DNA of 64,000 nucleotides from Pontibacter russatus (lineage in GTDB: Bacteria; Bacteroidota; Bacteroidia; Cytophagales; Hymenobacteraceae): the NCBI RefSeq assembly GCF_009931655.1, contig NZ_CP047984.1:310001-374000 (forward strand), read 5' to 3'. Made by a program: the position numbers and the translations under genes. Positions 8,700 to 17,798 of this stretch are shown here, one piece after another; the first letter of the stretch is position 1; every line of letters begins with the position of its first letter. The notes under the pieces were generated by a model that ran no database searches, was not told where the DNA came from, and saw only the letters and a program-made list of their open reading frames with translations.

Positions 8700-9096
8700 T
8701 CATATGCTGCCAGTTATTCTTTCAGTTCCTTTATTTGGCTTCTGTAGCGCGTTGATGGCCCGTTGCAACTCCTGGTCGTGTTCCACGTCAAGCCGCTCGG
8801 GTTTCCGGGCCAGAGAAGTTCAGGTGCTGCAGTTTGAGCGGCTGCCATTGCGGCCTCCGGCTGTTGCTGCGCAGGCTGGTGATTGCCGTGTTCAGCGCCA
8901 GCCGGTACAGCCAGGTGGTCACTTTCGCGTCGTGCCGGAAGCTGGGATATGAGCGCCACAGTTGCAGCACCATCTCCTGGAAAAGGTCCTCGGCATCATC
9001 CCGGCTGCTGCCATATACCCGGCACACCTTCAGAAGGATGCCCTGGTGCTGGCTGATGCTCTGTAAGAATAACTTTTTCCAAGGGAGGAGGCGACT
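8700..9096 (-). pseudogene. Remnant of an ECF-type sigma factor
   Basis: The frame 8788-9096 encodes sigma region 2: LLKVCRVYGSSRDDAEDLFQE, then QLWRSYPSFRHDAKVTTWLYRLALNTAI, an unmistakable ECF sigma-70 core. There is no ATG in front (a TAA closes the frame at 9097-9099). After SGPETRAA the frame stops at 8788, but a shift of one frame restores LDVEHDQELQRAINALQKPNK, the start of region 4, which then ends at 8700 without the helix-turn-helix. The gene has thus lost its start, one frame and its DNA-binding region. It stands upstream of the sulfite dehydrogenase genes on the same strand and may once have controlled them or an anti-sigma factor now gone. Confidence 0.75.
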
Positions 9097-9180
9097 TTAT
9101 ATATAGGTCGCAGCGTGTGCGGAAAACGTAGAGGTATATATAAATTCTATTTCAAAAGCGCGCATTTATATATACCCCGA

Positions 9181-9222
9181 AAGCATGAGAGCCTCTCCGT
9201 TTCCGAAGAGGCTCTCATGCTT
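9181..9222. terminator. Terminator of the pyruvate dehydrogenase E2 gene
   Basis: Perfect 16-bp arms 9181-9196 and 9207-9222 with a 10-base loop, 19 bases downstream of the E2 stop codon. The same element could terminate read-through from the plus strand. Confidence 0.8.
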
Positions 9223-9240
9223 TATATATCAATCAGAAGT

Positions 9241-10959
9241 TTACACCAGTATTCTTACCGGGTTCTCCAGCAGGTTCTTGAATGTTTGCAGGAAAGCGGA
9301 ACCTACCGCTCCGTCCACTACGCGGTGGTCGCAGGAGAGCGTTACCTTCATCACATTGCCTACCTTTATCTCGCCGTTCCTTACCACAGGCGTCTGCTTG
9401 ATGCCACCCACGGCCATGATGCATGCATCCGGCGGGTTGATGATGGCGGTGAACTCCTCAATGCCGAACATGCCCAGGTTGGAGATAGTGAAGGTGCTTC
9501 CCTCCCAATCGGCTGGCTGCAGTTTCTTGCTTTTCGCCCTTGCCCCGAAATCTTTCACCTCGGCAGATATGGCCGATAAGGATTTGAAGTCGGCGTTGCG
9601 CACCACCGGCACCAGCAGCCCCTCTTCCACGGCCACCGCCACCCCGATGTTGATGTTCTTGTTGTAGCGGATCTTATCGCCCAGCCACGACGTGTTGACG
9701 GCCGGGTGCTGGCGAAGCGCCGCAGCGGCGGCTTTTATCACCAGGTCGTTAAACGACACTTTCACCGGTGCCACCTCGTTCATGCTGGTACGCGCTTCGA
9801 TGGCCTTGTCCATGTCGATTTCCATGGTGAGGTAGAAGTGCGGCGCCGTGAACAGGCTCTCCGACAGGCGGCGGGCAATGACCTTGCGCATCTGCGACAC
9901 GTTCACCTCCTCATACGCCTCCGACGGAAGGCCCGGGATAGAAGTGGCCGGAGCGGCCTGTGGGGCAGCGGTTTTAGGGGCCGCCTGCTGCGGCGCAGCC
10001 GATGGCGTGAAGCTCTCGATGTCGCGCAGTACAATGCGGCCGCCTTCACCTGTTCCTTTTATCTGTGAGAGGTTGTAGCCTTTATCCTGCGCCACTTTCT
10101 TGGCCAGTGGGGAGGCCTTGATGCGGCCGTCCTCAGAAGGAGTCGCACCGCCGCTGGCAGCAGCCTCACCACCCGGAACAGCTGTTTCCTGTACCTTGTC
10201 TTCCGTTACGGCATCAGCGCTGGCCTCAACGGCCTCGTCCGTCTGCGCATTCTCCTGCCGTGAACCTGTGTTCCCTGAAGCGGCTTCCAGCAGGGCCTTG
10301 TAATTAGCGCCTTCTTCCCCGATGATGGCGATGATGGCATCCACGGCTACAGAATCACCTTCTTTCACACCTGTGTAGAGCAGCGTGCCGTCCTCATACG
10401 ACTCCAGCTCCATGGTTGCCTTATCGGTTTCCACCTCGGCCAGGATGTCACCGGACTTCACTTTGTCGCCCTGCCTTTTCTGCCAGCTCACGAGCACGCC
10501 CTCCGTCATGGTGTCGCTCATTTTGGGCATTCTGATGATATTGGCCTTGATGCTGCTGACGTCCACAGCCGGTTTGGCGGGCGCTGCTTCCTTCGTGGGA
10601 GCAGCTTTGGTTTCTGCTGGTTTCTCTTCTTTTGGAGCCTCCTTTGCAGACGGCTGCTCCGCTTTGGCAGCTGGCTGGCCACCGCCTTTTAGCTCTTCCA
10701 GCAAGCCTTTTATATCTTCCCCCTCTTTGCCCAGAATGGCGATCACGGCATCCACCGGCACAGAGTCACCCTTCTTGGGGCCTATATATAATAGTGTGCC
10801 GTCTTCGTATGATTCCAGTTCCATGGTCGCCTTGTCGGTTTCCACCTCGGCCAGGATGTCGCCGGAGCTCACCTTATCGCCTTCTTTCTTCAGCCAAGAT
10901 GCAATCACCCCCTCCGTCATCGTGTCGCTCATCTTGGGCATTCTTATAACTTCAGCCAT
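9241..10959 (-). CDS. pdhC: Pyruvate dehydrogenase E2, dihydrolipoamide acetyltransferase
   Basis: 572 residues. Two lipoyl domains (about 1-80 and 140-225) each with the lipoylation motif ETDKATMELES (Lys43 and Lys180), joined by Ala/Pro/Lys/Glu-rich linkers; a peripheral subunit-binding domain (ASPLAKKVAQDKG, about 283-318); and the catalytic acetyltransferase domain ending with SCDHRVVDGA, where His545 and Asp549 are the catalytic pair. It forms the core of the pyruvate dehydrogenase complex and transfers acetyl groups to CoA. The two lipoyl domains are almost identical to each other, suggesting a recent internal duplication or gene conversion. E1 and E3 genes are not here. A canonical Bacteroidetes promoter lies 49-79 bases upstream. 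Confidence 0.93.
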   Translation of the reverse strand: MAEVIRMPKMSDTMTEGVIASWLKKEGDKVSSGDILAEVETDKATMELESYEDGTLLYIGPKKGDSVPVDAVIAILGKEGEDIKGLLEELKGGGQPAAKAEQPSAKEAPKEEKPAETKAAPTKEAAPAKPAVDVSSIKANIIRMPKMSDTMTEGVLVSWQKRQGDKVKSGDILAEVETDKATMELESYEDGTLLYTGVKEGDSVAVDAIIAIIGEEGANYKALLEAASGNTGSRQENAQTDEAVEASADAVTEDKVQETAVPGGEAAASGGATPSEDGRIKASPLAKKVAQDKGYNLSQIKGTGEGGRIVLRDIESFTPSAAPQQAAPKTAAPQAAPATSIPGLPSEAYEEVNVSQMRKVIARRLSESLFTAPHFYLTMEIDMDKAIEARTSMNEVAPVKVSFNDLVIKAAAAALRQHPAVNTSWLGDKIRYNKNINIGVAVAVEEGLLVPVVRNADFKSLSAISAEVKDFGARAKSKKLQPADWEGSTFTISNLGMFGIEEFTAIINPPDACIMAVGGIKQTPVVRNGEIKVGNVMKVTLSCDHRVVDGAVGSAFLQTFKNLLENPVRILV

Positions 10960-11007
10960 AAATTTAGTCTTATTTTGTTCGCCCAGTTGGTCTTCGTGTT
11001 CTCAGCC

Positions 11008-11038
11008 CAAATTTAGATTTAAAAATATTTTATTCAAA
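11008..11038 (-). promoter_or_regulatory. Bacteroidetes consensus promoter of the E2 gene
   Basis: On the minus strand TTTG (11035-11038), a 19-base AT-rich spacer, and TAAATTTG (11008-11015) match the -33 TTTG and -7 TAnnTTTG elements exactly, upstream of the ATG at 10959. Confidence 0.75.
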
Positions 11039-11066
11039 CTATATGCTTCTTATTTGTTAGAAGCCG

Positions 11067-11708
11067 CTATTTGTCCTTTGTGCCGCTCTCCAACTCCTGC
11101 AGGTGCGCCACGTCGCAGTACTTCTTCACGGCGAACATACTGCCGGTGTAGTCCAACTGGTAAAGGCACAGGTTCTGGTGCTCGAACTCGTCCATGCAAC
11201 GCAGCGGGTAGTGCAGCAACTGGCACAGCAGCACGCGCATGGCACGGCCATGCATGCATATCAGCACGGTCTCCTCCTCCGGGCGGCTCAGCAACAGGTC
11301 GATGAAAGGCTGCTGCCGCGCCGCCACCAAATCAGGGCTCTCCCCTCCTTCGATGCACACGTCGCAGTTGCCCTCGCGCCAGGTCTGCAGAATGTCGTAG
11401 TAATACTTATCCTCTTCCGGCGTCATGCGGGTTCCTTCGCGGGTGCCCCAGTGAATCTCGTTCAGGCCCGCGTGCTGCTCGTGCGGCAGGCCCAGGTCCA
11501 GGAAGCCCTGCACCGACTGGATGCTGCGCTGCAGCGTAGAAGTATATACTTTGCCGAACGGAATGTCTTTGTAGTGCTCGAAAAACAGCTCGGCCTGGCG
11601 CCGCCCGGTCGCGTTCAGCGAGGAGTTGATGCCGCTGCCCTGCACGATGCTCTGCAGGTTGTAATCGGTTTGGCCGTGCCGGATGAGGTATACTTTCTTG
11701 CTACTCAA
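11067..11708 (-). CDS. Histidine phosphatase family protein
   Basis: 213 residues, cytoplasmic. The N-terminal LIRHGQTDYN supplies the phospho-accepting His11 of the RHG motif; Arg61 (TLQRS), Glu84 and His153 (CMHGRAM) complete the branch-one active site. Such enzymes are phosphoglycerate mutase-like phosphatases, often acting on sugar or cobalamin precursors; the substrate is not evident. It is divergent from the menaquinone thioesterase gene with only 52 bases between start codons. Confidence 0.85.
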   Translation of the reverse strand: MSSKKVYLIRHGQTDYNLQSIVQGSGINSSLNATGRRQAELFFEHYKDIPFGKVYTSTLQRSIQSVQGFLDLGLPHEQHAGLNEIHWGTREGTRMTPEEDKYYYDILQTWREGNCDVCIEGGESPDLVAARQQPFIDLLLSRPEEETVLICMHGRAMRVLLCQLLHYPLRCMDEFEHQNLCLYQLDYTGSMFAVKKYCDVAHLQELESGTKDK

Positions 11709-11716
11709 AATTCTTC

Positions 11717-11753
11717 TACTTTTGGCTTTTGACTTAAATTTAGCCCAAATTTA
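11717..11753. promoter_or_regulatory. Overlapping divergent promoter elements
   Basis: TACTTTTG (11717-11724) on the plus strand and TAAATTTG (11746-11753) on the minus strand both match the TAnnTTTG element, in the 52-base gap between the histidine phosphatase and the menaquinone thioesterase genes. No exact TTTG upstream element was found for either. Confidence 0.45.
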
Positions 11754-11760
11754 GGCATCT

Positions 11761-12189
11761 ATGTCTGTACAGAAAAATACTAGTACGTTAGAACGGGTAA
11801 AAGAATGGTGCCGGAACTCCATGGTGGAACATTTAGGCATAGAAATAACAGCGGTCGGCGAAGGGTATGTCTGCGGCCGCATGCCCGTTGACCACCGCAC
11901 GCACCAACCCATGGGCCTGCTGCACGGCGGGGCCTCCGTGGCGCTGGCCGAGTCGCTGGCGAGCATGGGCGCCGCGCTGCAGGTTGATTTAACAAAAAAG
12001 GCCTGCATTGGTTTAGAAATAAACGCAAACCACATCCGCAGCGTACGCGATGGCTGGGTATATGCCCGCGCCGAAGCAATTCATTCCGGGCGCAGCACCC
12101 AAATCTGGGAAACGAAAATCACTACGGAATCCGGAGACCTGGTTTGCATCAGCCGCATGACGGTGGCTATCATAGACAAGAAAGCATAA
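11761..12189 (+). CDS. menI: Hotdog-fold thioesterase, probable DHNA-CoA thioesterase
   Basis: 142 residues with the hotdog signature HQPMGLLHGGASVALAES (His55, Glu64) of the PaaI/EntH/MenI group. It overlaps menF by one base (TAATG), so the two are translationally coupled. From this position in a menaquinone cluster it is inferred to release 1,4-dihydroxy-2-naphthoate from its CoA ester, the step after MenB. A general acyl-CoA thioesterase role cannot be excluded from sequence. Confidence 0.8.
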   Translation: MSVQKNTSTLERVKEWCRNSMVEHLGIEITAVGEGYVCGRMPVDHRTHQPMGLLHGGASVALAESLASMGAALQVDLTKKACIGLEINANHIRSVRDGWVYARAEAIHSGRSTQIWETKITTESGDLVCISRMTVAIIDKKA

Positions 12190-13409
12190 TGGAATCAGAA
12201 GAGGGCATTTTTTCCTCAGCAAATATAATTACGGGCGCTGAACGCAGGGGAAACTCCCTGGATCACATGTATCGAACAGCCATTGCGAAACAATACTCCA
12301 TGGCCATGTGGTGTCTGCCAGAGACCGGGGAACTGCAGGCTTGCATCTCGCTGCAGCCAAACATGGTGGTGCCGAAGCCGGACCTGGAGCAGAGCCCTTT
12401 CGGCTTTTTGTTCTGCCCCTTCGCCCCACAGGGCCCGCACCAGAACCTGTTCATCAAAGCCGATTTATTTTATACTGCCGAAACAGGCAAGCTGACAGCT
12501 GCGCCCGATGTGCCGGTGCAGGAGTATGAATCTTTTCGTGCCGCATTAAAAGTGCCGCACCCGAACAGCTGGCACATTTCGGGCCCGGCCTTTCTGCACG
12601 CATACCAGCAGGAAGACTGCTTTACGAGCGGCGTCGCGAAGGCTGTGCAGGCAATCAGGGCGGGCGAAATGGAAAAAGTAGTGCTGTCGCGGGATTACTT
12701 GGAGCAATTACCCTCAGACTTTAGCCCGGTAGCTGCGCTGGAGGCAATGCAACAGGCATACCCGAGGGTGTTTGTTTCGCTGGTCTCTATTCCGGGCGTC
12801 GGCACCTGGATGGGGGCCTCGCCTGAGATACTGGTGAGCGTGAACGAAGAGAAGGTATTCCACACCGTTGCGCTGGCAGGCACACAACCGGCAGTGGCCG
12901 GCGAGTCGGTGGCGTCGGCTATCTGGCGGCAGAAAGAGATTGAGGAACAGGCGATGGTGGAGCGCTACATCCTGAAATGCTTTAAGACCCTGCGCCTGCG
13001 CGATTATACCGAAGTGGGGCCACGCACCATCATCGCCGGGAACCTGATGCACCTGCGCACCGATTTTAAAGTGGACCTGAAAGAGGTGGATTTCCCGACG
13101 CTGGCGTCCGACATGCTGGCGTTGCTGCACCCGACTTCCGCCGTTTGCGGGCTGCCCAAAGAACCCGCCCTGCAGTTCATCCTGGAGAATGAGGGCTTCG
13201 ACCGCAGCTACTACAGCGGCTTCCTGGGCCCGGTGAACAGCGCCACCGGCACCCACCTGTACGTTAACCTGCGCTGCATGGAGCTGCTCGAGGAAGAGGC
13301 CATCCTATATGCCGGGGCCGGTATCACCGCCGAGTCAAACCCGCAAAAAGAGTGGCAGGAAACGCAGCACAAGATGCAAACGATGCGACGGATTCTGGCT
13401 CAATTTTGA
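12189..13409 (+). CDS. menF: Isochorismate synthase
   Basis: 406 residues from the ATG that shares its A with the stop codon of the upstream thioesterase gene. An in-frame ATG exists further upstream but would lie inside that gene. The chorismate-binding domain is clear: EKVVLSRDYL, GTWMGASPEIL, HTVALAGTQ, DMLALLHPTSAVCGLPK and AGAGITAESNPQKEWQET, including the Mg-binding and catalytic acidic residues of the family. It converts chorismate to isochorismate, the committed step to menaquinone. Siderophore-type isochorismate synthases look similar, but the menD neighbour decides for menF. Confidence 0.92.
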   Translation: MESEEGIFSSANIITGAERRGNSLDHMYRTAIAKQYSMAMWCLPETGELQACISLQPNMVVPKPDLEQSPFGFLFCPFAPQGPHQNLFIKADLFYTAETGKLTAAPDVPVQEYESFRAALKVPHPNSWHISGPAFLHAYQQEDCFTSGVAKAVQAIRAGEMEKVVLSRDYLEQLPSDFSPVAALEAMQQAYPRVFVSLVSIPGVGTWMGASPEILVSVNEEKVFHTVALAGTQPAVAGESVASAIWRQKEIEEQAMVERYILKCFKTLRLRDYTEVGPRTIIAGNLMHLRTDFKVDLKEVDFPTLASDMLALLHPTSAVCGLPKEPALQFILENEGFDRSYYSGFLGPVNSATGTHLYVNLRCMELLEEEAILYAGAGITAESNPQKEWQETQHKMQTMRRILAQF

Positions 13410-13519
13410 ATAACTGGATTTTGATAATTGAATAATATGGTATTAGAGGGGTATCAATCATCTTGAATATGGTTTCATGCATATATAAATCATTTCTTAT
13501 GCTGCTTTAAATAGATTAG

Positions 13520-13548
13520 ATTCAGTCATTCAATATTCAGTCATTCAA
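13520..13548. repeat. Short direct repeat upstream of menD
   Basis: ATTCAGTCATTCAA occurs twice (13520-13533 and 13535-13548), a 15-base period just before the menD start at 13562. It may be a slipped-strand duplication or a regulator half-site pair. Confidence 0.5.
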
Positions 13549-13561
13549 AATTAGCTTCCCC

Positions 13562-15268
13562 ATGCTTATCCAACCTGTTGTCAATATTGCTGAAATCTGT
13601 GCCCGCAAGGGAGTGGAACAGGTGGTGCTGTCGCCGGGGTCGCGTTGCGCGCCGCTGACCATCGCGTTTGCCCGCCACCCGAAGCTGACGGTGCGCACGG
13701 TGAGCGATGAGCGGGCCGCCGCCTTCATCGCGCTGGGTATGGCGCTGACGACAGGAAAGCCAACCGTGCTGGTTTGCACTTCGGGCACCGCCACGCTGAA
13801 TTACGCGCCTGCCGTGGCCGAGGCGTTTTTCCAGCAGGTGCCGCTGCTGGTGCTCACCGCCGACAGGCCTCCGGAGTGGATTGACCAGCTGGACGGGCAA
13901 ACGATTCGGCAACAGGGGATATATGGCCAACACATCAAGCAGAGCTATACCTTCCCGGTTGACTTTACGCACCCGGATGCCATATGGCACAGTGAGCGCA
14001 TGGTGTCGGAGGCACTGAACGAGGCCGTGGCATTCCCGGCCGGCCCGGTGCATATCAACGTGCCGCTGCGCGAGCCTTTTTATCCTGCCCCGGATGAAGA
14101 AGTCACTTTTGGTGAGCATATAAAAGTGATTGAGGAAGAGCAGCCTATATATAAAATGGGCCCGCAGCAGGCGCAGCAAATGAAACAGGAACTGCAGGCT
14201 TACGGGCGCGTGCTGGTGGTGGCAGGCCAGCACCCATATGATGCCGCATTACTGCAAGCATTAGAGGCGTTTGCACAGGCAACAGGCGCTGTGGTGGTGG
14301 GTGATGTTATCAGCAATGTGCAGTGGAACACATTGGCGGTGCGCTATCAGGACATCCTCCTCTCCTGCCCGGACGAGGAACAACTTGCGCAACTGCAACC
14401 GGACCTGCTGCTTACCTTCGGCATGTCCATCATCTCCAAAAGCCTGAAACTGTACCTCCGCAAATACAAACCGAAGGCCCACTGGCACCTGCAGCAGGCC
14501 GGACAGGTGGCGGATACGTTTCAAAGCCTGTCAAAGATAATTCGCTGTTCACCGGCAAATTTTTTCTCAGCCTTTTCTGGCAACGCGGAGCAAGCGGCGA
14601 AATACCCGGATGTCTGGAAAACCAGGGATGCAACGGCTGGCGGTTTCATCAGGTCCTATATAGCCGAGGCTCCTTACAGTGAGTTAACCGTTGTGGGGCG
14701 CGTGCTGCGGCAGCTGCCGCAGCAGAGCAACCTGCACCTCGCCAACAGCATGGCGGTGCGCTACGCCAATATCGTAGCGCTGCAGCCGGGACAGCAGGTA
14801 CGGGTATACGCCAACCGGGGCACCAGCGGCATCGACGGCAGCACCAGCACCGCCGTGGGCTGCGCGCTCATGAGCACCGGCATCACCACATTACTCACCG
14901 GCGACCTCGCCTTTTTCTACGACCGCAACGGCCTGTGGCACAACTACCTTCCGCAGAACCTGCGCATCGTGCTGCTCAACAACCACGCTGGCGGCATTTT
15001 CCGGCTGATTGACGGCCCGAAGCAGCAGCCTGAGCTGGTGCCGTTTTTTGAAACGCACCAGGCCTTGGACGCTCAGAACACGGCCTGGGATTTCAAACTG
15101 CGCTATACGGCGGTTCACGATTTGCCAGAACTGGAGCAGGCGCTTCCGGCCTTCTTCTCCCCGGAGGCCGGGGCAGGCGTTCTGGAGGTTTTCACTGACA
15201 GCGCCGCGAACGCAGCAGCTTTTGCCGCTTACAAACAGGCTGCCCGAAACATCGCCTATATTGGTTGA
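13562..15268 (+). CDS. menD: SEPHCHC synthase (MenD)
   Basis: 568 residues, the usual length. A thiamine diphosphate enzyme that joins 2-oxoglutarate and isochorismate. N-terminal pyrimidine-binding domain: VEQVVLSPGSRCAPL (about 19-33) and LVCTSGTATLNYAPAVAEAF; PLLVLTADRPPEW; the C-terminal PP-binding domain: YANRGTSGIDGSTSTAVG and LLTGDLAFFYDRNGLW followed by NNHAGGIF. All diagnostic MenD motifs are intact. The gene starts 152 bases after menF; that gap is AT-rich and holds a short direct repeat. Confidence 0.95.
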   Translation: MLIQPVVNIAEICARKGVEQVVLSPGSRCAPLTIAFARHPKLTVRTVSDERAAAFIALGMALTTGKPTVLVCTSGTATLNYAPAVAEAFFQQVPLLVLTADRPPEWIDQLDGQTIRQQGIYGQHIKQSYTFPVDFTHPDAIWHSERMVSEALNEAVAFPAGPVHINVPLREPFYPAPDEEVTFGEHIKVIEEEQPIYKMGPQQAQQMKQELQAYGRVLVVAGQHPYDAALLQALEAFAQATGAVVVGDVISNVQWNTLAVRYQDILLSCPDEEQLAQLQPDLLLTFGMSIISKSLKLYLRKYKPKAHWHLQQAGQVADTFQSLSKIIRCSPANFFSAFSGNAEQAAKYPDVWKTRDATAGGFIRSYIAEAPYSELTVVGRVLRQLPQQSNLHLANSMAVRYANIVALQPGQQVRVYANRGTSGIDGSTSTAVGCALMSTGITTLLTGDLAFFYDRNGLWHNYLPQNLRIVLLNNHAGGIFRLIDGPKQQPELVPFFETHQALDAQNTAWDFKLRYTAVHDLPELEQALPAFFSPEAGAGVLEVFTDSAANAAAFAAYKQAARNIAYIG

Positions 15269-15396
15269 CCAGGCGCCTGGCGGCTCATCTCACAGCACCC
15301 GAACCAGGTTTAAAATCATCCGGGAAAGATAACCATGTCTGACGTGAAAGGCGTATATTCATATATAGACGCATACTTTCATTTAACCTCACAGTC

Positions 15397-15855
15397 ATGA
15401 ATGTAGCACATAATGTTTCAACTCCCGCACGAATCAACAGCGCCAGCAACCCTGTCTGGATGGATGGCCTTCGGATTCTGCTGGGCCTGTTTCTCTTCAC
15501 AAAGGGAATTTTGTTTCTGGAGAACACCAGCGACGTGTTTTATGTCTTCAGCGCGAGCCAGGATATAATCTCTGCGGAGCGAGCCACGCTACTTACCAGC
15601 GTCGTGCATATCGTGGGCGGGCTGATGATTGCGTTCGGTTGCCTCACGCGCCTGGCGCTGCTCTGCCAGTTCCCCATCTTAATCGGGGCGGTGCTGCTCG
15701 TAAACCCACAGCGCGGGGTGCATATGGAAAACACCGAACTCTGGCTCTCTGTTGTGGTAACCGGGCTGCTGCTGTTCTTCATGATTGTCGGGCCGGGTCG
15801 CTACTCCATCGACAACAAGGTGCTGCGGCAAAAACAGCCGGAGCCTGAAAAGTAA
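15397..15855 (+). CDS. DoxX family membrane protein (first copy)
   Basis: 152 residues with four hydrophobic segments (about 25-47, 66-88, 91-107, 113-135). PVWMDGLRILLGLFLFTKGILFL at the start of the membrane part is the typical DoxX beginning, and ENTELWLSVVV recurs in the next gene. The family includes thiosulfate:quinone oxidoreductase small subunits and many proteins of unknown role. It is paralogous to the gene at 16062 (both start with a polar leader followed by the same membrane pattern). Position between menD and menB suggests a link to the quinone pool, but this is inference. Confidence 0.8.
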   Translation: MNVAHNVSTPARINSASNPVWMDGLRILLGLFLFTKGILFLENTSDVFYVFSASQDIISAERATLLTSVVHIVGGLMIAFGCLTRLALLCQFPILIGAVLLVNPQRGVHMENTELWLSVVVTGLLLFFMIVGPGRYSIDNKVLRQKQPEPEK

Positions 15856-15896
15856 CATAAAAGCTATTTATATATACCGGCCTATTTACCATATTT

Positions 15897-15935
15897 CCCA
15901 GCCGCATCTGTCCCACAGGTGCGGCTGGGCTTTTA
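15897..15935 (+). terminator. Terminator after the first DoxX gene
   Basis: Arms 15897-15910 and 15916-15929 pair over 14 bases with one G-T wobble and a 5-base loop, followed by CTTTTATA. It suggests that the upstream transcription unit ends here, so the second DoxX gene has its own promoter. Confidence 0.75.
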
Positions 15936-16061
15936 TATAGGGCCAGTTGCAAATCACGCCCCGGCCCCGGCTCTTAAAATACCCCCGGTTTATATGCCCT
16001 TATCCAGCTGAGATACGTTTAAAACATTATATTTCAGTTATTTAATTTAAAACTTATCGCC

Positions 16062-16517
16062 ATGAATTTGTCACACAACATGCACCACATGGAGCGCTGG
16101 GCTGATATGCACCACCCGCTCTGGCTTGACTTCATTCGTATTGGGCTTGGCATTTTCATCTTCATCAAAGGGGTCATGTTCATTCAGGACACAACTGCCC
16201 TGATGGATATCATGCGCAAGAGCCAGTTTCCGTGGGTGTCGGTGGGTCTTGCGCATTATGTGGCTCTGGCGCACCTGGCCGGGGGCGCCATGATCGCAAT
16301 GGGCCTTAAAACGCGTGCCGCCATCCTGTTCCAGTTGCCGATACTCATTGGTGCTGTGTTTTTCATCAACCCCAACAGGGGGTTTTACTCTGAAAACACG
16401 GAGCTGTGGTCTTCCATCATCGTGCTGCTGCTGCTGGTGTTCTTCCTTATTTTCGGCTCCGGCCGCTTTTCGATAGACAGGGCTATCAGCAAGTCAGAGA
16501 AAGACTGGCTCTATTGA
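16062..16517 (+). CDS. DoxX family membrane protein (second copy)
   Basis: 151 residues, four predicted membrane segments. PLWLDFIRIGLGIFIFIKG, AHLAGGAMIAMGLKTRAAILFQLPI, INPNRGFYSENTELW and FGSGRFSID align segment by segment with the DoxX protein encoded 200 bases upstream, showing a tandem duplication. The leader is rich in His and Met (MNLSHNMHHMERWADMHH), which might bind metal, an observation without known meaning. Function unknown; membrane location is secure. Confidence 0.8.
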   Translation: MNLSHNMHHMERWADMHHPLWLDFIRIGLGIFIFIKGVMFIQDTTALMDIMRKSQFPWVSVGLAHYVALAHLAGGAMIAMGLKTRAAILFQLPILIGAVFFINPNRGFYSENTELWSSIIVLLLLVFFLIFGSGRFSIDRAISKSEKDWLY

Positions 16518-16763
16518 ACAGCCCAGCCAGCAGGCTATATATACAGTTCAGGCGCCTCCTACGGCGCTAAACGCAACTATTGCGCGTTTCCAGTAAAGAG
16601 CTAAGACCTTTGCAGTAAGATAATTAGGCCCTGCCTTTCTGTGGCAGCCTCCGAAAAGGGCGCAATCCCTTTAAACAATTACGTCAAAATCGTACTTTTA
16701 CAGGCAGATGTGTAGCTGCCTGTGGGGCTGCCATTGCTTATCTTTAAACGTAGCTATTTTTAC

Positions 16764-17588
<825 letters not shown>

Positions 17589-17660
17589 TCTGACACTGCA
17601 CTTGCAGGTATATATAGTCTATATAGTTGGCGTGGGACAACCCTGCACATTTATAGCCTG

Positions 17661-17700
17661 AAGCAGGCAAAGCAACCGCAGACTTTGCCTGCTTTCTTTT
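17661..17700 (+). terminator. Terminator of menB
   Basis: Perfect 12-bp arms 17661-17672 and 17683-17694 (AAGCAGGCAAAG), followed by CTTTTT. It lies 72 bases after the menB stop. Confidence 0.8.
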
Positions 17701-17798
17701 TGGTGACTCCGGAGAGGTGCTTAAGCCACTATGGAAGTGTTGGGCTTAGCACCCTGAACTGTTCTATATCAGTTGTAATATAAAGGACCATTTGATGC

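Noticed and set aside
10385-11305. Plus-strand frame opposite the E2 and phosphatase genes
   Set aside because: Low-complexity Ser/Ala-rich product reading through two clear genes on the other strand; shadow frame.
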